Assembly: GCA_033032865.1 (NCBI GenBank)
Contig: JAWHQI010000202.1
Span: 1,116,001 to 1,180,000, forward strand
Reading direction: 5' to 3'
DNA: 64,000 nucleotides
From: Dactylorhiza incarnata
Taxonomy: Eukaryota > Streptophyta > Magnoliopsida > Asparagales > Orchidaceae
The translations under genes were made by a program, and so were the position numbers. This document shows positions 1-10,203 of this stretch, piece by piece. Under the pieces are notes generated by a model. That model saw only the letters and a program-made list of their open reading frames with translations. It did no database searches and was not told where the DNA came from. Numbering within the stretch: position 1 is the stretch's first letter; every line of letters starts with the position of its first letter.

Positions 1-158
1 TTTCGCAAACAAGTATGTTTTTTTCCATTCCTAAGTGGACATTCTTATTAGTTTTTGTCGTTTTAGGTGAATGCACATCCCGTGCACACCACCCCTTAAA
101 AGGAATTCGTCCCGAATTCGCTAAACTACGGATCGACGCCTTAAGTCCGATACCAAAT
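1..158 (-). mobile_element. Gypsy G1 leader and primer-binding site, cut by the window edge
   Basis: This is the internal sequence that follows the 5' LTR of a minus-strand Gypsy element whose body lies left of the window. It matches the leader of the related element G2 at about 53658-53811 almost base for base. Just inside the LTR, the minus strand reads TTTGGTATCGGACTTA, a diverged form of the TGGTATCAGAGC site that pairs with initiator tRNA-Met. By comparison with G2, the gag start codon would lie about 70 bp beyond the window edge. Confidence 0.8.
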
Positions 159-2206
159 TGTAACACCCTGCCAGTACGAAAAGTATAACAGCGGGTCCAG
201 CCGGGACCCCACGCCATACAAACCACACTAGCTAGGAGTTAAAAGGTGATAAACAGAAAAGAATACCACTACACGAGAGTACAAAACGTAAGCGGAAGCA
301 TTTGATTAAAACATTTCAATTAGAACTGTCCACTATCATAGGAATGAAACCATAATATAGAGTTACGGCCTTAAGGCCTTACATTTACCAAATGTGATAA
401 AAACTCCAAACATACATCGGCACGCAGGCCGGCAATACAAGGAAAACAGAAAAGAGGCTGGCCTTCGAGGGCCAACTCAGCATAAGGGCCACCGCCCGCT
501 ATTTTCCGCTAGGCTCACCTGCACCTGCATAAGAACATTCCACCAAGCGGTGACAAACAAGGTAACGGTCAGCAAAGCTGACCAAATTATAACGACCCCA
601 CCCCTTTCCCGGGGTGGCGGAGCTTCTACCCTGCAAGCAAGCCATACTAGCACAAGTACTAATATAAAGAAAGTGCAACTACACAAGGTGAGGGTTCAAG
701 CACAATCAATCTTCTAGGTTGAGCATCAAAGAGAAGGGAAGCTAGGTATGCACATGATGTTGGTTGGGTTCACCCGAAAGTTCCCCACAACCGCCTAAAC
801 AACCGCATGAGGCTAACAACATCAATTCATCACAAACGTGGGTACACACAGCCGCACGCTTCATGCTCACAAGGCATGCACCAAAGGTACCTCTTCCCGA
901 GCACCAATACCATCATGAGTCCGGAAACTCTAGATGGAAAAGAGTTTTTGGTCGGTCTAGGCAAGACGCCCTTCCCAACCTCTCCCAAGGTCGTTCGGGT
1001 TTACAAGAGATAAATCCCCCTACCGCCACGCCTGGAAACGGGTTCAGTTCAGCCAATTCCTGTGCTCTTGTCATCGATTGAACACACGATGCGGGTATGA
1101 CATCACCTCGGCCCGTAAGGGTTTAGCACTCGCTAGCGCTACACAAAACATAAGTTACAACACCCAAGCCTTCACGAGGACTTAGGCTTTACACATAACC
1201 AAAAAGGAGGTACAAGACCACTCCTCAACAATTCTAGTGGTGAAGGTTTGCATTCAACCATTCGCAAAGCATGGGGCTTTCGTTAGGATCTTCATAAGAC
1301 GCCTATGCTTAAATCCCGCAATACTATCGCATATATCACGGAGTCATTCTCCGGCGCGCATTCTAGGCTTAACCTAAATGCAACGTCGCAAATCAAGCAT
1401 CACCGATTCGGGCTCACGGCCACGAATAGGCTTCACACACAATGCCTAAATCCGCACGACTACCGGATTTTCTACATGCAATATGCCGTGGACGAACACA
1501 ATCAACCCGGAGTTCCGAAGAACTTGAGGAGATCCTACACTTCACCCATTTGGTGAAAGGGATTACTTATGCAAACATAGAAAGAGGAATGAAAGGACAA
1601 ATAACAAGTCCAAAGTTCGGGAGGAAGAATCGTTACCCTAGGAGCATTCTTCTTAGCCATGGATCTGAGATTTTACACGGAGGGATAGGACCGCACCGGG
1701 CTGCACTCTCCAGATCTGGAAACGGCTCGCGAAACGGAGCTCCGGAGCTCCGTCAATGGCGGGATCTCTCCTTCTTCTTCCTTGCCTCCTTCTTCTTTCT
1801 CTAACCTTGGAGAGAGAAAGGCCTTGGATTAATGAGGGATTAACCCCTCTCCAAAGACCTAAGATCCTCCAGCAACTAATCCTAGCCGTCGGATCAGATT
1901 CCAATAGATTTGATCGGCCCGATCTTCTTCTCCGCTCAAATTCATGGAGCAGAATAAACAGGGCGCACGAGCATCGGCGCACGGTCAGTGGTCGTGCGCA
2001 AGCACTTCCCCTGATCATGCGCACTTACCGCAACAGAACTCTGAATCCTTGCGAATTAACGCACGATCGTGGCGCACGATCGCTGGTCGTGCGCGAAGAG
2101 GGACAGTGGTCGTGCGCGAAGAGTTGCTATGAAATTTCCAGCCTATTCCGAGCGCAGCACCACCTCTCCGCCTAATTCGCTGAACTATGAATTTTGGGGT
2201 GTTACA
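159..2206 (-). mobile_element. Gypsy G1 5' LTR (about 2.05 kb)
   Basis: The block opens with TGTAACACCC and closes with GGGGTGTTACA, so both ends show the TGTAACACC...GGTGTTACA terminal inverted repeat of this Gypsy group. On the minus strand U3 is on the right and U5 on the left. The U5/R part (about 180-1700) aligns with the LTRs of G2 and G3: shared landmarks are the GGGACCCCACGCCATA block, the GCACGCAGGCCGGCAA block, the AAAGCTGACCA block and the AATGCCTAAATCCGCACGAC block. The U3 part does not align with G2 or G3 and instead carries its own palindromic array. The reading frames inside (for example 394-717 and 1756-2175) cover non-coding LTR and are not genes. Confidence 0.85.
1963..2121. 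repeat. Palindromic GCGCACGA/TCGTGCGC array in G1 U3
   Basis: Copies of GCGCACGA and of its complement TCGTGCGC alternate here: 1963-1970, 1992-1999, about 2061-2071 (GCACGATCGTG), 2072-2094 (both arms around a short spacer) and about 2108-2118. The array lies 90-240 bp from the U3 end of the LTR, the zone where LTR enhancers usually sit. Confidence 0.7.
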
Positions 2207-3167
2207 GGTTCCGGATTGCTGGCAGGAATGGCAGCCTGATCAGAGTCAGGAGGAGCGCGATCGTGGTCCATTGTCGGTGATCCCCCGCGCCCGTTCGCAG
2301 AAGTGGGGGTTCCCGGGCGAAGGGGAGAGCGGAGAGGGGTAAGGGTCAATCCCGCGGTGCCCGGGACTAGGGCTGGGGAAAGCAGCAATTAGAACCAAGG
2401 AACGGTAAGAGCATTCACAGTACGCGAGACGCTACCTGTTTGAGGTCGAGTCACGTCAGGAGGAACTGAAGGAGCGAGATTGAGGCCCGACGAGGTTCTC
2501 GCATCGGCGGGCGGAGGTGGCAAAGTTTTCAGCATGGCGGCACCACGACTCTCCTCGATATCCGGCGCCTCCTGCGAATGGTCCCAAGCCATCAGGAAAT
2601 GTCATCTCGAGGAATAGCGAAGAGGTAATGTGAAATGAATGTACCTACATTCGGAAGTCAGGGGGAGAGGGGACGGCCGGATGGGGTGACTTCGAAGCGG
2701 AATCTCCCTCCTCCCGACCCCGACGAACGGCCAGGGCCCTCCTGGAGCGAAAGGGAGCGTTGGGGTCCCTTCTCGAGGAAAGCCAGGGGGCAAACCGGGC
2801 GGCCTTGGGAGGATCCTTTCCCGGGGCTGTCGCGAGCGAGTCTACCTTTGACGGCGAGACCGGTTTAGACGATGGTTCCATGGGAACCCTTCGAAATAGC
2901 AAAAAGTTGGAGCGCGGGAGGAAACGCTGCAGCAGGAAAGAAGGCTTTTGGGGAAATGGCTCGGGCCCGAGATTTATATAAGGTAGAAGTGGGACCCACA
3001 GGAAGATTCTGTCCAGGTCAGCAGACAGTCATCGAATACTGGATTGGACTGTTCTTTCCGAGCGGATGACCCGCTCGCAAAGAGCGCGGATTGTGTACAA
3101 CTTCGTATTCGCCGAGTGGGCCCCCAGACCCGAAAGGAGGGACCAATGGACAAAAGTCGAGCCCCGC

Positions 3168-3465
3168 GGACCATTCGCCCGAGTCAAGGGAAGGGGAGGA
3201 CCACAGGGCGAATGTGGTCCCTCTCTCAGAGCACCCGCGTAGGCAGTAGGGGGTGTTGGCGAATGAAGAGTAGCGATAGGTGAGAAGACTTGCGAGTGGC
3301 ACCTTCGCGGACCACCCGCCCAGAGCTCAGGAGCGTCCGAAGTGTGCGGGGGAGCGCCCCGGCGAGCGTGAGCAGGTTGAGCATCTCGCGTGCGGGCACT
3401 CGCCCGGCCGAACGGGGCGAGAGAGGAGTCTGGCGAGTGGTGCTCTCACAGACCACTCGCCCCCA
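3168..3465. repeat. Palindromic GCGAGTGGT/ACCACTCGC array upstream of the L2 TATA box
   Basis: Inverted pairs are visible at 3198-3205 with 3213-3220 (GGACCACA/TGTGGTCC, perfect), 3292-3299 with 3312-3319 (one mismatch) and 3433-3441 with 3452-3460 (GCGAGTGGT/ACCACTCGC, perfect 9-bp arms, 10-base loop). A further half-site is at 3168-3180. The array ends about 150 bp before the TATA box. Confidence 0.65.
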
Positions 3466-3616
3466 AAGGCTTTTAGGAGAAAATGACCTAGATACCCCTT
3501 GTGGGCTGCCAATAGCCCTTCAGAACAGCGGAGTTAGGCTGTTAGCAGACCAATTTGGGGTGCGGTTAGTGAAACCAAAAGGCGGGTCCATGCTATTTGC
3601 AGACCAGTCTAGAGAA

Positions 3617-3626
3617 TCTATAAATA
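3617..3626 (+). promoter_or_regulatory. TATA box of LTR-like sequence L2
   Basis: TCTATAAATA lies in GC-rich surroundings just downstream of the palindromic array and about 290 bp before the LTR-like end at 3911. This is the normal U3/R geometry of a plant LTR promoter. Confidence 0.6.
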
Positions 3627-3911
3627 GACCCTTAAGGGCACCTTGGAGGAGAACGATTTTGAGAGAATCCTCTCCTCCAGGCAGGTTTTGGTTGGCTGCT
3701 AGTGCCCTCCAAGGTGCCCGGCTGAGCTTTGGTTTGGGAGGGGAAGCTCTCTTAGATCTTCCGGGTGTGTGGCGGGACCTCCTCGCTACAGCCTTGGGTC
3801 TGTTCTAGTTATCTTATCCACCGTCATGAGAGTTTGGTGAGAGAGAAGTAAGCGTCGGCTACACCCCCCCAGTGGGTCCGAACTCAAGGAGACCGGTTGC
3901 CGGTTTCAACA

Positions 3912-5476
3912 TCGCGTGTTTTCAGGGAATTTAGCTGACATTGCTTTTGGATTCGAAGGAATTGGTCCACATATTGTTAGAATTGCTCTGATTTCTCTTT
4001 CCTGCACGATTCTTTCTTATTTATGGTTGATTCGTGTTTATGCATTGGCAGGGAGGGTTGCGAACAGAATTTCAGGGGCTAGATTTCAGGGAATTTCATC
4101 GGAGCTTCTCTGTATTTCAAGATTAATGTTTTTGATCAAATATTGGGTGGGCACAGAGGCTTCGGCCGTGTTTTCTGGACCGTTACAGAGAATGTGGATA
4201 GATAATTTTTTGACAGAGAGGCATATGGTGTGGAGACAAGCCAATCTCAGGGAAGGGATTTCTCAATGATTTTTGATGGAGGTTTCTGTTAGAAAGAAGA
4301 CATGGCCATGGGTTAGTTATTGGTATGGGGAAGCACATATAAAGGAAAGGATTTCTCCATGATTCGAGATGCTGGGTTCAGTTAGGAAGAAGATATGGCC
4401 ATAGATTGGATATTAATAAGAGCAAATTTGTTATGATCCTTAACATTTTATGCAGAGCAGATTTGTTGAGATTTGCTTCAGCACTAATCTTTGTCTCAAT
4501 TGCTTTCTCATTTAGCATGGATTTATTCTATGGAGCTCTTTGTTAATAAACGTGAACTCTGTTTATCATGCAGGAACTCTAGAGGTTATGATATGACGAA
4601 GGAGTTCAATCCTAAATCTACATATCTATCACATGTTTGGTATGACCTAAGAAGGTACTAATAAGTTATAAATACATGGTATACATTTATTTCATACTGT
4701 ATTAGACCATATATTTATAACTTATTAGTACCTTCTTAGCTCATACCAAACATGTGATAGATATGTAAATTTAGGATTGAAATCCTTCGTCATATCATAA
4801 CCTCTAGAGTTCCTGCATGATAAACAGAGTTCACGTTTATTAACAAAGAGCTCCATAGAATAAATCCATGCTAAATGAGAAAGCAATTGAGACAAAGATT
4901 AGTGCGGAAGCAAATCTCAACAAATCTGCTCTGCATAAAATGTTAAGGATCATAACAAATTTGCTCCTATTAATATCCAATCTATGGACATATCTTCTTC
5001 CTAACTGAACCCAGCATCTCGAATCATGGAGAAATTCTTTCCTTTATATGTGCTTGCCCCCATACCAATAGCTAACCCATGGCCATGTCTTCTTTCTAAC
5101 AGAAACCTCCATCAAAAATCATTGAGAAATCCCTTCCCTGAGATTGGCTTGTCCCCACACCATATGCCTCTCTGTCAAAAAATTATCTATCCACATTCTC
5201 TGTAACGGTCCAGAAAACACGGCCGAAGCCTCTGTGCCCACCCAATATTTGATCAAAAACATTAATCTTGAAATACAGAGAAGCTCCGATGAAATTCCCT
5301 GAAATCTAGCCCCTGAAATTTTGTTTGCAACCCTCCCTGCCAATGCATAAACACGAATCAAGCCTAAATAAGAAAGAATCGTGCAGGAAAGGGAAATCAG
5401 TGCAATTCTTACAATATGTGGACCAATTCCTTCGAATCCAAAAGCAATGTCAGCTAAATTCCATGAAAACACGCGA
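3912..5476. repeat. Long inverted repeat: arms 3912-4680 and 4706-5476, loop 4681-4705
   Basis: The two arms are about 770 bp each and are reverse complements of each other, by eye roughly 97% identical, with only scattered single-base differences and a few 1-base gaps. The loop is only 25 bp. The left arm begins exactly where the LTR-like sequence L2 ends. The right arm continues without a break into the promoter-proximal part of a plant gene fragment on the minus strand (5477-5815). Opposed reading frames at 3916-4269 (+) and 5119-5472 (-) translate almost identically because they are the same sequence in mirror image; intron-like features argue that they are not proteins. The arms contain an 81-bp exon-like segment in mirror image (4574-4654 and 4732-4812). 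A transcript across the locus in either direction would fold into a hairpin of about 770 bp. Confidence 0.95.
4732..4812 (-). pseudogene. Exon-like fragment of an unidentified plant gene (right arm copy)
   Basis: On the minus strand, TTTATCATGCAG (a good 3' splice site) is followed by 81 bp open in one frame, ending CTAAGAAG and then GTACTAATAAG, a good 5' splice site. The open frame reads about 26 residues, including YDMTKDFNPKF and VWYELRR. The mirror copy at 4574-4654 carries a few substitutions. I do not recognise the protein. Length, phase and splice signals fit an internal coding exon, and the flanking AT-rich sequence fits introns. The alternative is a chance open frame between cryptic splice sites. 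Confidence 0.5.
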
Positions 5477-5815
5477 AGCAGGAAATCACAGTCAATACGC
5501 TGGTGACAATTTTGACCTTGGAAAGAAAATTAGACCTTTGGAATCTGGGAGGATGAGCGGCATCGCGTGCAGGTATTCGTGGGCGGAAGCAGAGCATTGG
5601 GGGAAGCCTCCTGCGTCAGTGGAAACCTCCTGCGATGGCCGAAGCTTTCTGCTCCAGCGGTAGATGAATGCGTCGGCGGTGGCGTGATGGAAGCAAGGCT
5701 TCCGTTGTGGGAAGTGGAGAAGATCGAGAGAGGAAGAGCTGTGAGATCGTTGAGAGAGGTGTGAGTTACTGAGGCTTTGACCTACATTTATACGGTGTAA
5801 GGGGGAGGCGCGCAA
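5477..5815 (-). pseudogene. 5' end of the captured gene fragment (leader and first exon region)
   Basis: On the minus strand, a TATA box at 5785-5792 is followed at the expected distance by a pyrimidine-rich leader (CACACCTCTCTCAACGATC and CAGCTCTTCC), typical of a plant transcription start. A frame is open from about 5815 to 5492, with ATGs at 5815 and near 5570. It has low complexity in its first half, and I cannot name a product. The sequence runs directly into the right arm of the inverted repeat. The fragment therefore looks like promoter, leader and first introns or exons of a host gene whose remainder was lost or never copied, the distal part having been duplicated in inverse orientation. 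Confidence 0.5.
5785..5792 (-). promoter_or_regulatory. TATA box reading into the inverted repeat
   Basis: The minus strand reads CCGTATAAATG here. A CT-rich leader starts about 30 bp downstream and the hairpin arm begins about 310 bp downstream. If active, this promoter would transcribe right arm, loop and left arm in that order. Confidence 0.55.
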
Positions 5816-6187
5816 ATTAGATCGTGAATAGATGGTGTAGATCTATTGCAAGGTAGTGGGTGGGGAGAAAGATCGCTTGCAGGTTCTCATTGCAGTCGGC
5901 GACGATGCGAGGAAGTGAGGTGTTGGGTTTCGAATGGAGGAGGCTTCGTATTTTTGGGGGAAGGTAGGGCTTCAGGAGGAATTTGGAGGCACGGGGAGGA
6001 AATGACAACATCAAAGTTGCGGGGAGGGATTTAGGAAGCTCGGGGTGGGGGTTTGGATGCACAGGAAGCGGAAATTCGATCTTTTATGAATTGAGTTAGG
6101 ATCCAACAGTGTGATTTGATAGTAGATGAAATCTAACTGCTAAAATTAGAAGAACAGTGTGACTTTGAAGATATGCATATTCATTTA
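5816..6187. other. Upstream region of the captured gene fragment, nothing assigned
   Basis: G-rich on the plus strand at 5830-6060, then AT-rich. A minus-strand frame (5817-6062) exists but lies upstream of the TATA box and shows no recognisable domain, so I treat it as promoter sequence. Confidence 0.4.
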
Positions 6188-6189
6188 TA

Positions 6190-6255
<66 letters not shown>
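6188..6255. repeat. (TA)n microsatellite
   Basis: About 68 bp of almost pure TA. It sits exactly at the 3' end of the LINE fragment to its right, so it may be the tail of the LINE or a target-site microsatellite. Confidence 0.95.
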
Positions 6256-6259
<4 letters not shown>

Positions 6260-6850
6260 AGGAGCTAGCCTGACAACGCAGAACTCATAAGACCAGTTTT
6301 ATTTAAAGAAAGAACATACAAGGGGGATACAATCAATGTGGGAATTACCCCGAACTACCAAATACAAACAAAAAATTTACCCATAATCCAAATTAATAGT
6401 AGATACATTGAGAGTTTGCACTCTAAGATGAATCGGACCGGATAAGTCCAAATCAAGGATTCTGCGGATGCTAATTGGGGCATAATTCATGGCGAAATCG
6501 CAACTTGTGTTATGCCCGCATTGCGTACTTGGCCATTACATCTGCAACCTTATTCCCTTCTCTGAAAATGTGTGAGCATGTGTGGCGAAAATCCAAAGAT
6601 GCTTGCATAATATCATTGTCGTATGATGGGTGCTGAATACACAACCTACATTTAGAGGCAAGCAATATACCGGCCTTCATGAGCGAAATATCAAATGGTA
6701 GAATGTTCACAATAACTTTTCAACAAATAAGGGAGAACTTTGGAGGTAAATAGTGAGCCCAAATCGATTTTAATTCAAATTTATCCAGCAAATCGTAAAC
6801 AATCTTTTTGTTGAAGCCCTTAATGGACAAGATACCATCGACGATCACGT
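6256..6850 (-). pseudogene. LINE ORF2 C-terminus (zf-RVT and RNase H remnants) and 3' end
   Basis: Minus-strand translation gives WAHYLPPKFSLICWK, the pattern of the zinc-finger RVT domain of plant L1-type LINEs. It then gives FRHTCSHIFREGNKVADVM, the end of the plant RNase H-like domain, where REGN.VAD is diagnostic. A short tail continues in another frame to a stop near 6400. The piece is internally deleted and frameshifted. It stops at 6850 where Copia C1 is inserted, and the same reading resumes at 11479 on the other side of C1. Function before decay: target-primed reverse transcription of a non-LTR element. Confidence 0.8.
6846..6850. repeat. Left target-site duplication of Copia C1 (CACGT)
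   Basis: The five bases before the LTR start, CACGT, are repeated directly after the 3' LTR at 11479-11483. Confidence 0.95.
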
Positions 6851-7118
6851 TGTTGGAAATTGAACTGGCGGCTCAACTGTTGGGTCTTCGTAGCTTTAAT
6901 AAATAATGTCTTTAATGTTTTTTCTTTAGCCCAAGCATCACTGTTGGAAATGCTGTATGTTTAAATGTATCTGTCCGTTAATCTTCTTTACCTGCAACTA
7001 TAAAAACATGTGAAACCTTTATGAATTCATAATCAATGAAAAAGTACTTCTCTGCTACATCTCTTCTTCTCTCTATTCCCTTTTTTTCTCTCCTCCAAAT
7101 GTTCTAAGTGAGCTAACA
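6851..7118 (+). repeat. Copia C1 5' LTR
   Basis: TGTTGGAAAT...GAGCTAACA. The TATA-like CTATAAAAACA lies near 6998 and the primer site follows directly. Confidence 0.95.
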
Positions 7119-7134
7119 GTGGTATCAGAGCCAC
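7119..7134 (+). other. Primer-binding site of Copia C1
   Basis: GTGGTATCAGAGCCAC directly after the LTR is the classic plant site complementary to the 3' end of initiator tRNA-Met. Confidence 0.95.
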
Positions 7135-7150
7135 TATCCGGTATCAAATC

Positions 7151-8683
7151 ATGAGCTCATCATCTACCGCAGCACCTCAATTCTCACAGCCCTCAGCCCC
7201 AATCTTCAATGGGGAGATGTATGATCAATGGGCCATTAAAATGCAAACTCTCTTCGATTCTCAAGAACTTTGGGAAATCGTCGAGAATGGCCCTCAAGTT
7301 ACTGAAAAAGGAAAAGACAAGGAGGGAACAGAAATACCAAAGGGAGAAAAGAAAAGAAATGCCATGGCTCTGCTGATCATTCAGCAATCCGTCACCTCCT
7401 CTGTTTTTGAAAGGATCTTGGGGGAAAAGACAGCCAAAGTTGCTTGGGACACACTCAAGGAAGTCTATCAAGGAGAAAAAAAGGTAATATCCATACGGCG
7501 TCAAAATTTAAGGAGAAGTTTTGATGCAATCAACATGAGGGATGATGAATCCATTTTTGAGTACATGCCAAAAATCACTAATATCACAAACCAGTTGAGC
7601 ACTCTTGGAGCATCAATCCCAGAAAATGAGATTGTGCTCAAAGTGTTGAGAAGCTTACCCAAAACTTATGATCACATTGCTGTAGCAATAGAGGAAGGTA
7701 ATGACCTTGACACCCTCTCCATTGCTGCACTAATTGGGAAGATTCAATCTCATGAAGATAAGATGAAGAGGCACACAAACTCTAATAACAACAGTCTAGA
7801 TCGTGCTTTCCAATCAAAAATGCTTCTCGGAAAGCAAGAAAAACATGGTAAAAATATTGGCAAAACTCAGAAAGGAATACTTGGAAGCCAACCATCTAAA
7901 ACTTTTCACAAAACCTCTAAGTTTCCAAACAATCCCCATGTTCCCACCTTGTTTTGTGCACTTTGCAAAAAATCAAATCATGAAACTGCAAAATGCTATT
8001 TTAAATGCAAACGTTGCAAAAAATCGACCCATTTTGATCGAGATTGTTGGTTCAAAAATAAAGAAGATGCGAAGTTCGTAGAACAACCAAGAATAGAAGA
8101 AGAACGACTGCTGTTAACTTGCAACAATGGTGAATCTGGACCAACAATTAAGACAACTGAATGGTTCATCGACTCTGGATGTTCAAGCCACATGGATAAG
8201 GACAGAGAACTGTTCTCCTCTCTTGATGAGTCATTCAAGTCCCTAGTTCTCCTGGGAGATGGAAAATCACAGCAAATTGAAGGGGAAGGAACAATTTCTG
8301 TTCCAGATAAGAATGGTAAAATAAAGAGAATTTATGATGTTCCATTTGTCCCTACCCTGGCTCAGAATTTATTAAGTGTCGGGCAATTACTTACCAATGG
8401 GCACAATATTATCTTCGACTCCAAATCCAGCACCTGTATGATTAATGATTCATCTGGTAACTTAATAGCCTCAGCTGAAATGAATAGCAACAAGATCTTT
8501 CCTCTTACTCTTGGAGCTCAATCTCAGACTGCCCTCTCCTCTATGGGTTGCAGTACTGATTTGATCCACTTAGCATCATCAGCTGGGCACTTGAATTTTG
8601 GATCTATGAGGGCTCTTGTCGAAGATAAACTGGCCTCAGGTTTGCCTGACGTAAAGAATCATCCTCGCCATTGCAGCACCTGA
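7151..8683 (+). pseudogene. Copia C1 gag, protease and pre-integrase region
   Basis: The frame starts with ATG 17 bp after the primer site and stays open for 510 codons. The N-terminal gag part has the FNGEMYDQWAIKMQTLF signature of Copia capsids. Two CCHC zinc knuckles follow (CALCKKSNHETAKC and CKRCKKSTHFDRDC), the nucleic-acid-binding end of gag. The protease has WFIDSGCSSHM (catalytic D in DSG) and NLLSVGQLL. The pre-integrase zinc motif is damaged: GHLNFGSMR is present but the usual first histidine pair is not clear. The frame ends at a TGA (8681-8683) where Copia relatives have the cysteine of the C-x-x-C half of the zinc finger, so this is a point nonsense mutation in an otherwise continuous polyprotein. 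Confidence 0.9.
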
Positions 8684-9603
8684 TCTCTTGGAAAGTCTCA
8701 CAGACAGCCATTCCATAATTCCAATCATAGATCCAAGCAGCTCTTGGAGATAATCCATTGTGATCTATGGGGACCAGCATCCACTCCAACTCTAGGAGGA
8801 AAAAGATACAACTTCCTCCTCATTGACAACTTCCGCAGGTATATGTGGGTCTACATTCTTGAAAATAAATCTGAAATTTTTTCCTGCTTTGCAGATTTCA
8901 AGAAAGAGATTGAGAAACAAGTTGAAAGAAAAATCAAAGCAATTAGAAGTGACAATGGGGGAGAATCCCTCTCCCATGCCTTCCAACATTTCTTGACAGT
9001 TCATGGATTCAAGCATGAGCTAACTGCAGCTGGAACACCTCAGCAAAACGGGATAGCTGAACGAAGAAACAGAACCATCATTGAAATGGTTCGAAGTATG
9101 TTCCTACACAAACAGCTACCAAAATTCTTATGGGGGGAAGCTGTATCCACTGTTGTACACATCCTGAACCGTGTGCCAACCAAAGTCCTCAACAAAACAA
9201 CCCCTTATGAATTACTTCACAATTCTAAACCCTTCTTTGGGAATTTCAGGACTTTTGGGTGTGTTGCCTATATGCCCACATCTTAAAAGAAAAAAGAGAA
9301 AAACTCGATCAAACAAGCATTGCATGCATTTTTGTAGGCTATAGCAAAAACAGAAAAGCCTATAGATTGCTGGAACCAGAAACCAAGAAACAAATAATAT
9401 CAAGAGATGTGGAGTTTATTGAAGATGCAAGCTATAATTGGAGTTCAGATCAGCACCATGTTCTTGATCCCACTCATCATGTCCCGGTTGAGTTCAATCA
9501 TGATGATGACTCCATCCATGGGACATCAGAAGATACTATCATTCTTGATTCAGAGGAAGCACTGAACTATGAAGAAGAGTTAGCTGATTCTTCACCACCC
9601 TGA
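8684..9603 (+). pseudogene. Copia C1 integrase
   Basis: This continues the gag-pol frame after the TGA. Catalytic residues are visible as HCDLWGP (first D), RSDNGGE (second D) and NGIAERRNR (E), so the DDE triad is intact. The C-terminal segment [11 protein letters not shown] is followed by a TAA and a frameshift near 9270-9290. Reading then resumes in another frame (IFVGYSKNRKAYRLLEP, the Copia post-integrase motif) and runs to a TGA at 9601-9603. Role: insertion of the cDNA into host DNA. The piece cannot be made as one protein. Confidence 0.9.
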
Positions 9604-10203
9604 AAGACTCGTTTGATTCAAGACATCTATGATGAGACTGAAATTGTTCTCTTCCACTCAACCCCATCAAATTATCAAGAAGCCACCATAAAAAATGAAT
9701 GGAAGAAGGCAATGGATGAAGAAATCAATCTAATAGAAAAAAAATAACACTTGGAGTCTTGTTCACAAACCTGTGAACAAAGACATTGTGGGGGTAAAGT
9801 GGGTCTACAAGCTTAAGCACAATGAACATGGTGAAATTATAAAACACAAAGCCAGAGTTGTTGCGAAGGGATATTCCCAAAGATTTGGTAAAGACTTTGA
9901 TGAAACTTATGTGCATGTATCACGCATGGATACTATCTGATTATTGCTCTCAATTGTTGCAAATGAAAACTATCCAGTGTACCAGCTTGACGTAAAATCG
10001 GCGTTTTTATATGGAGTACTCGATGAGGAAGTCTACGCCGAGCAACCAGAGGGATTTGAGAAGAAAGGAGAAGAAAATAAAGTCTACTGTCTGCATAAGG
10101 CCCTCTACGGGCTAAAATAGGCACCAAGGGCATGGCACTCTAACATATTCAGTTTCTTTGCTCAAGAAGGGTTGCACCCCAGCAAGTCAGAACATCACTG
10201 TTC
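9604..10203 (+). pseudogene. Copia C1 reverse transcriptase, N-terminal half
   Basis: After the stop at 9601-9603 the frame continues with AMDEEINLIE, a Copia linker motif. It then shifts at an A-run near 9737-9746 and resumes as WVYKLKHNEHGEI and YQLDVKSAFLYGVLDE, the palm region with the first catalytic D in LDVKSAFLYG. Further stops lie within DTI*LLL and in LYGLK*APRAW, where Q is expected, so the region is inactivated several times over. Confidence 0.88.

Larger units (their letters stand above)
2207..3911 (+). mobile_element. GC-rich LTR-like sequence L2, left part unassigned
   Basis: The right part looks like the end of a plus-strand LTR. It has a TATA box at 3617-3626, about 290 bp of R/U5-like sequence and an end at GGTTTCAACA (3911), with no primer site after it. 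That makes it a 3' or solo LTR. The left edge is the insertion point of G1, so the element may continue left of G1. I could not place the LTR start. Minus-strand reading frames at 2389-2592 and 2185-2388 look like codon-biased GC-rich sequence but match no family I recognise. The part from 2207 to about 3160 therefore remains unassigned. Confidence 0.4.

Noticed and set aside
1653..2175. Opposed frames of about 120-140 codons
   Set aside because: They lie in the G1 LTR, start and stop differently from the sister LTRs, and show no domain.
3916..5472. Two nearly identical proteins of about 117 residues on opposite strands
   Set aside because: They are mirror copies of one sequence in the arms of the inverted repeat. 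The text has intron-like composition and splice-like signals and no domain, so I treat them as non-coding.
5817..6062. 81-codon minus-strand frame upstream of the captured promoter
   Set aside because: It lies upstream of the TATA box, has low complexity (P, L, S) and no start context worth defending.
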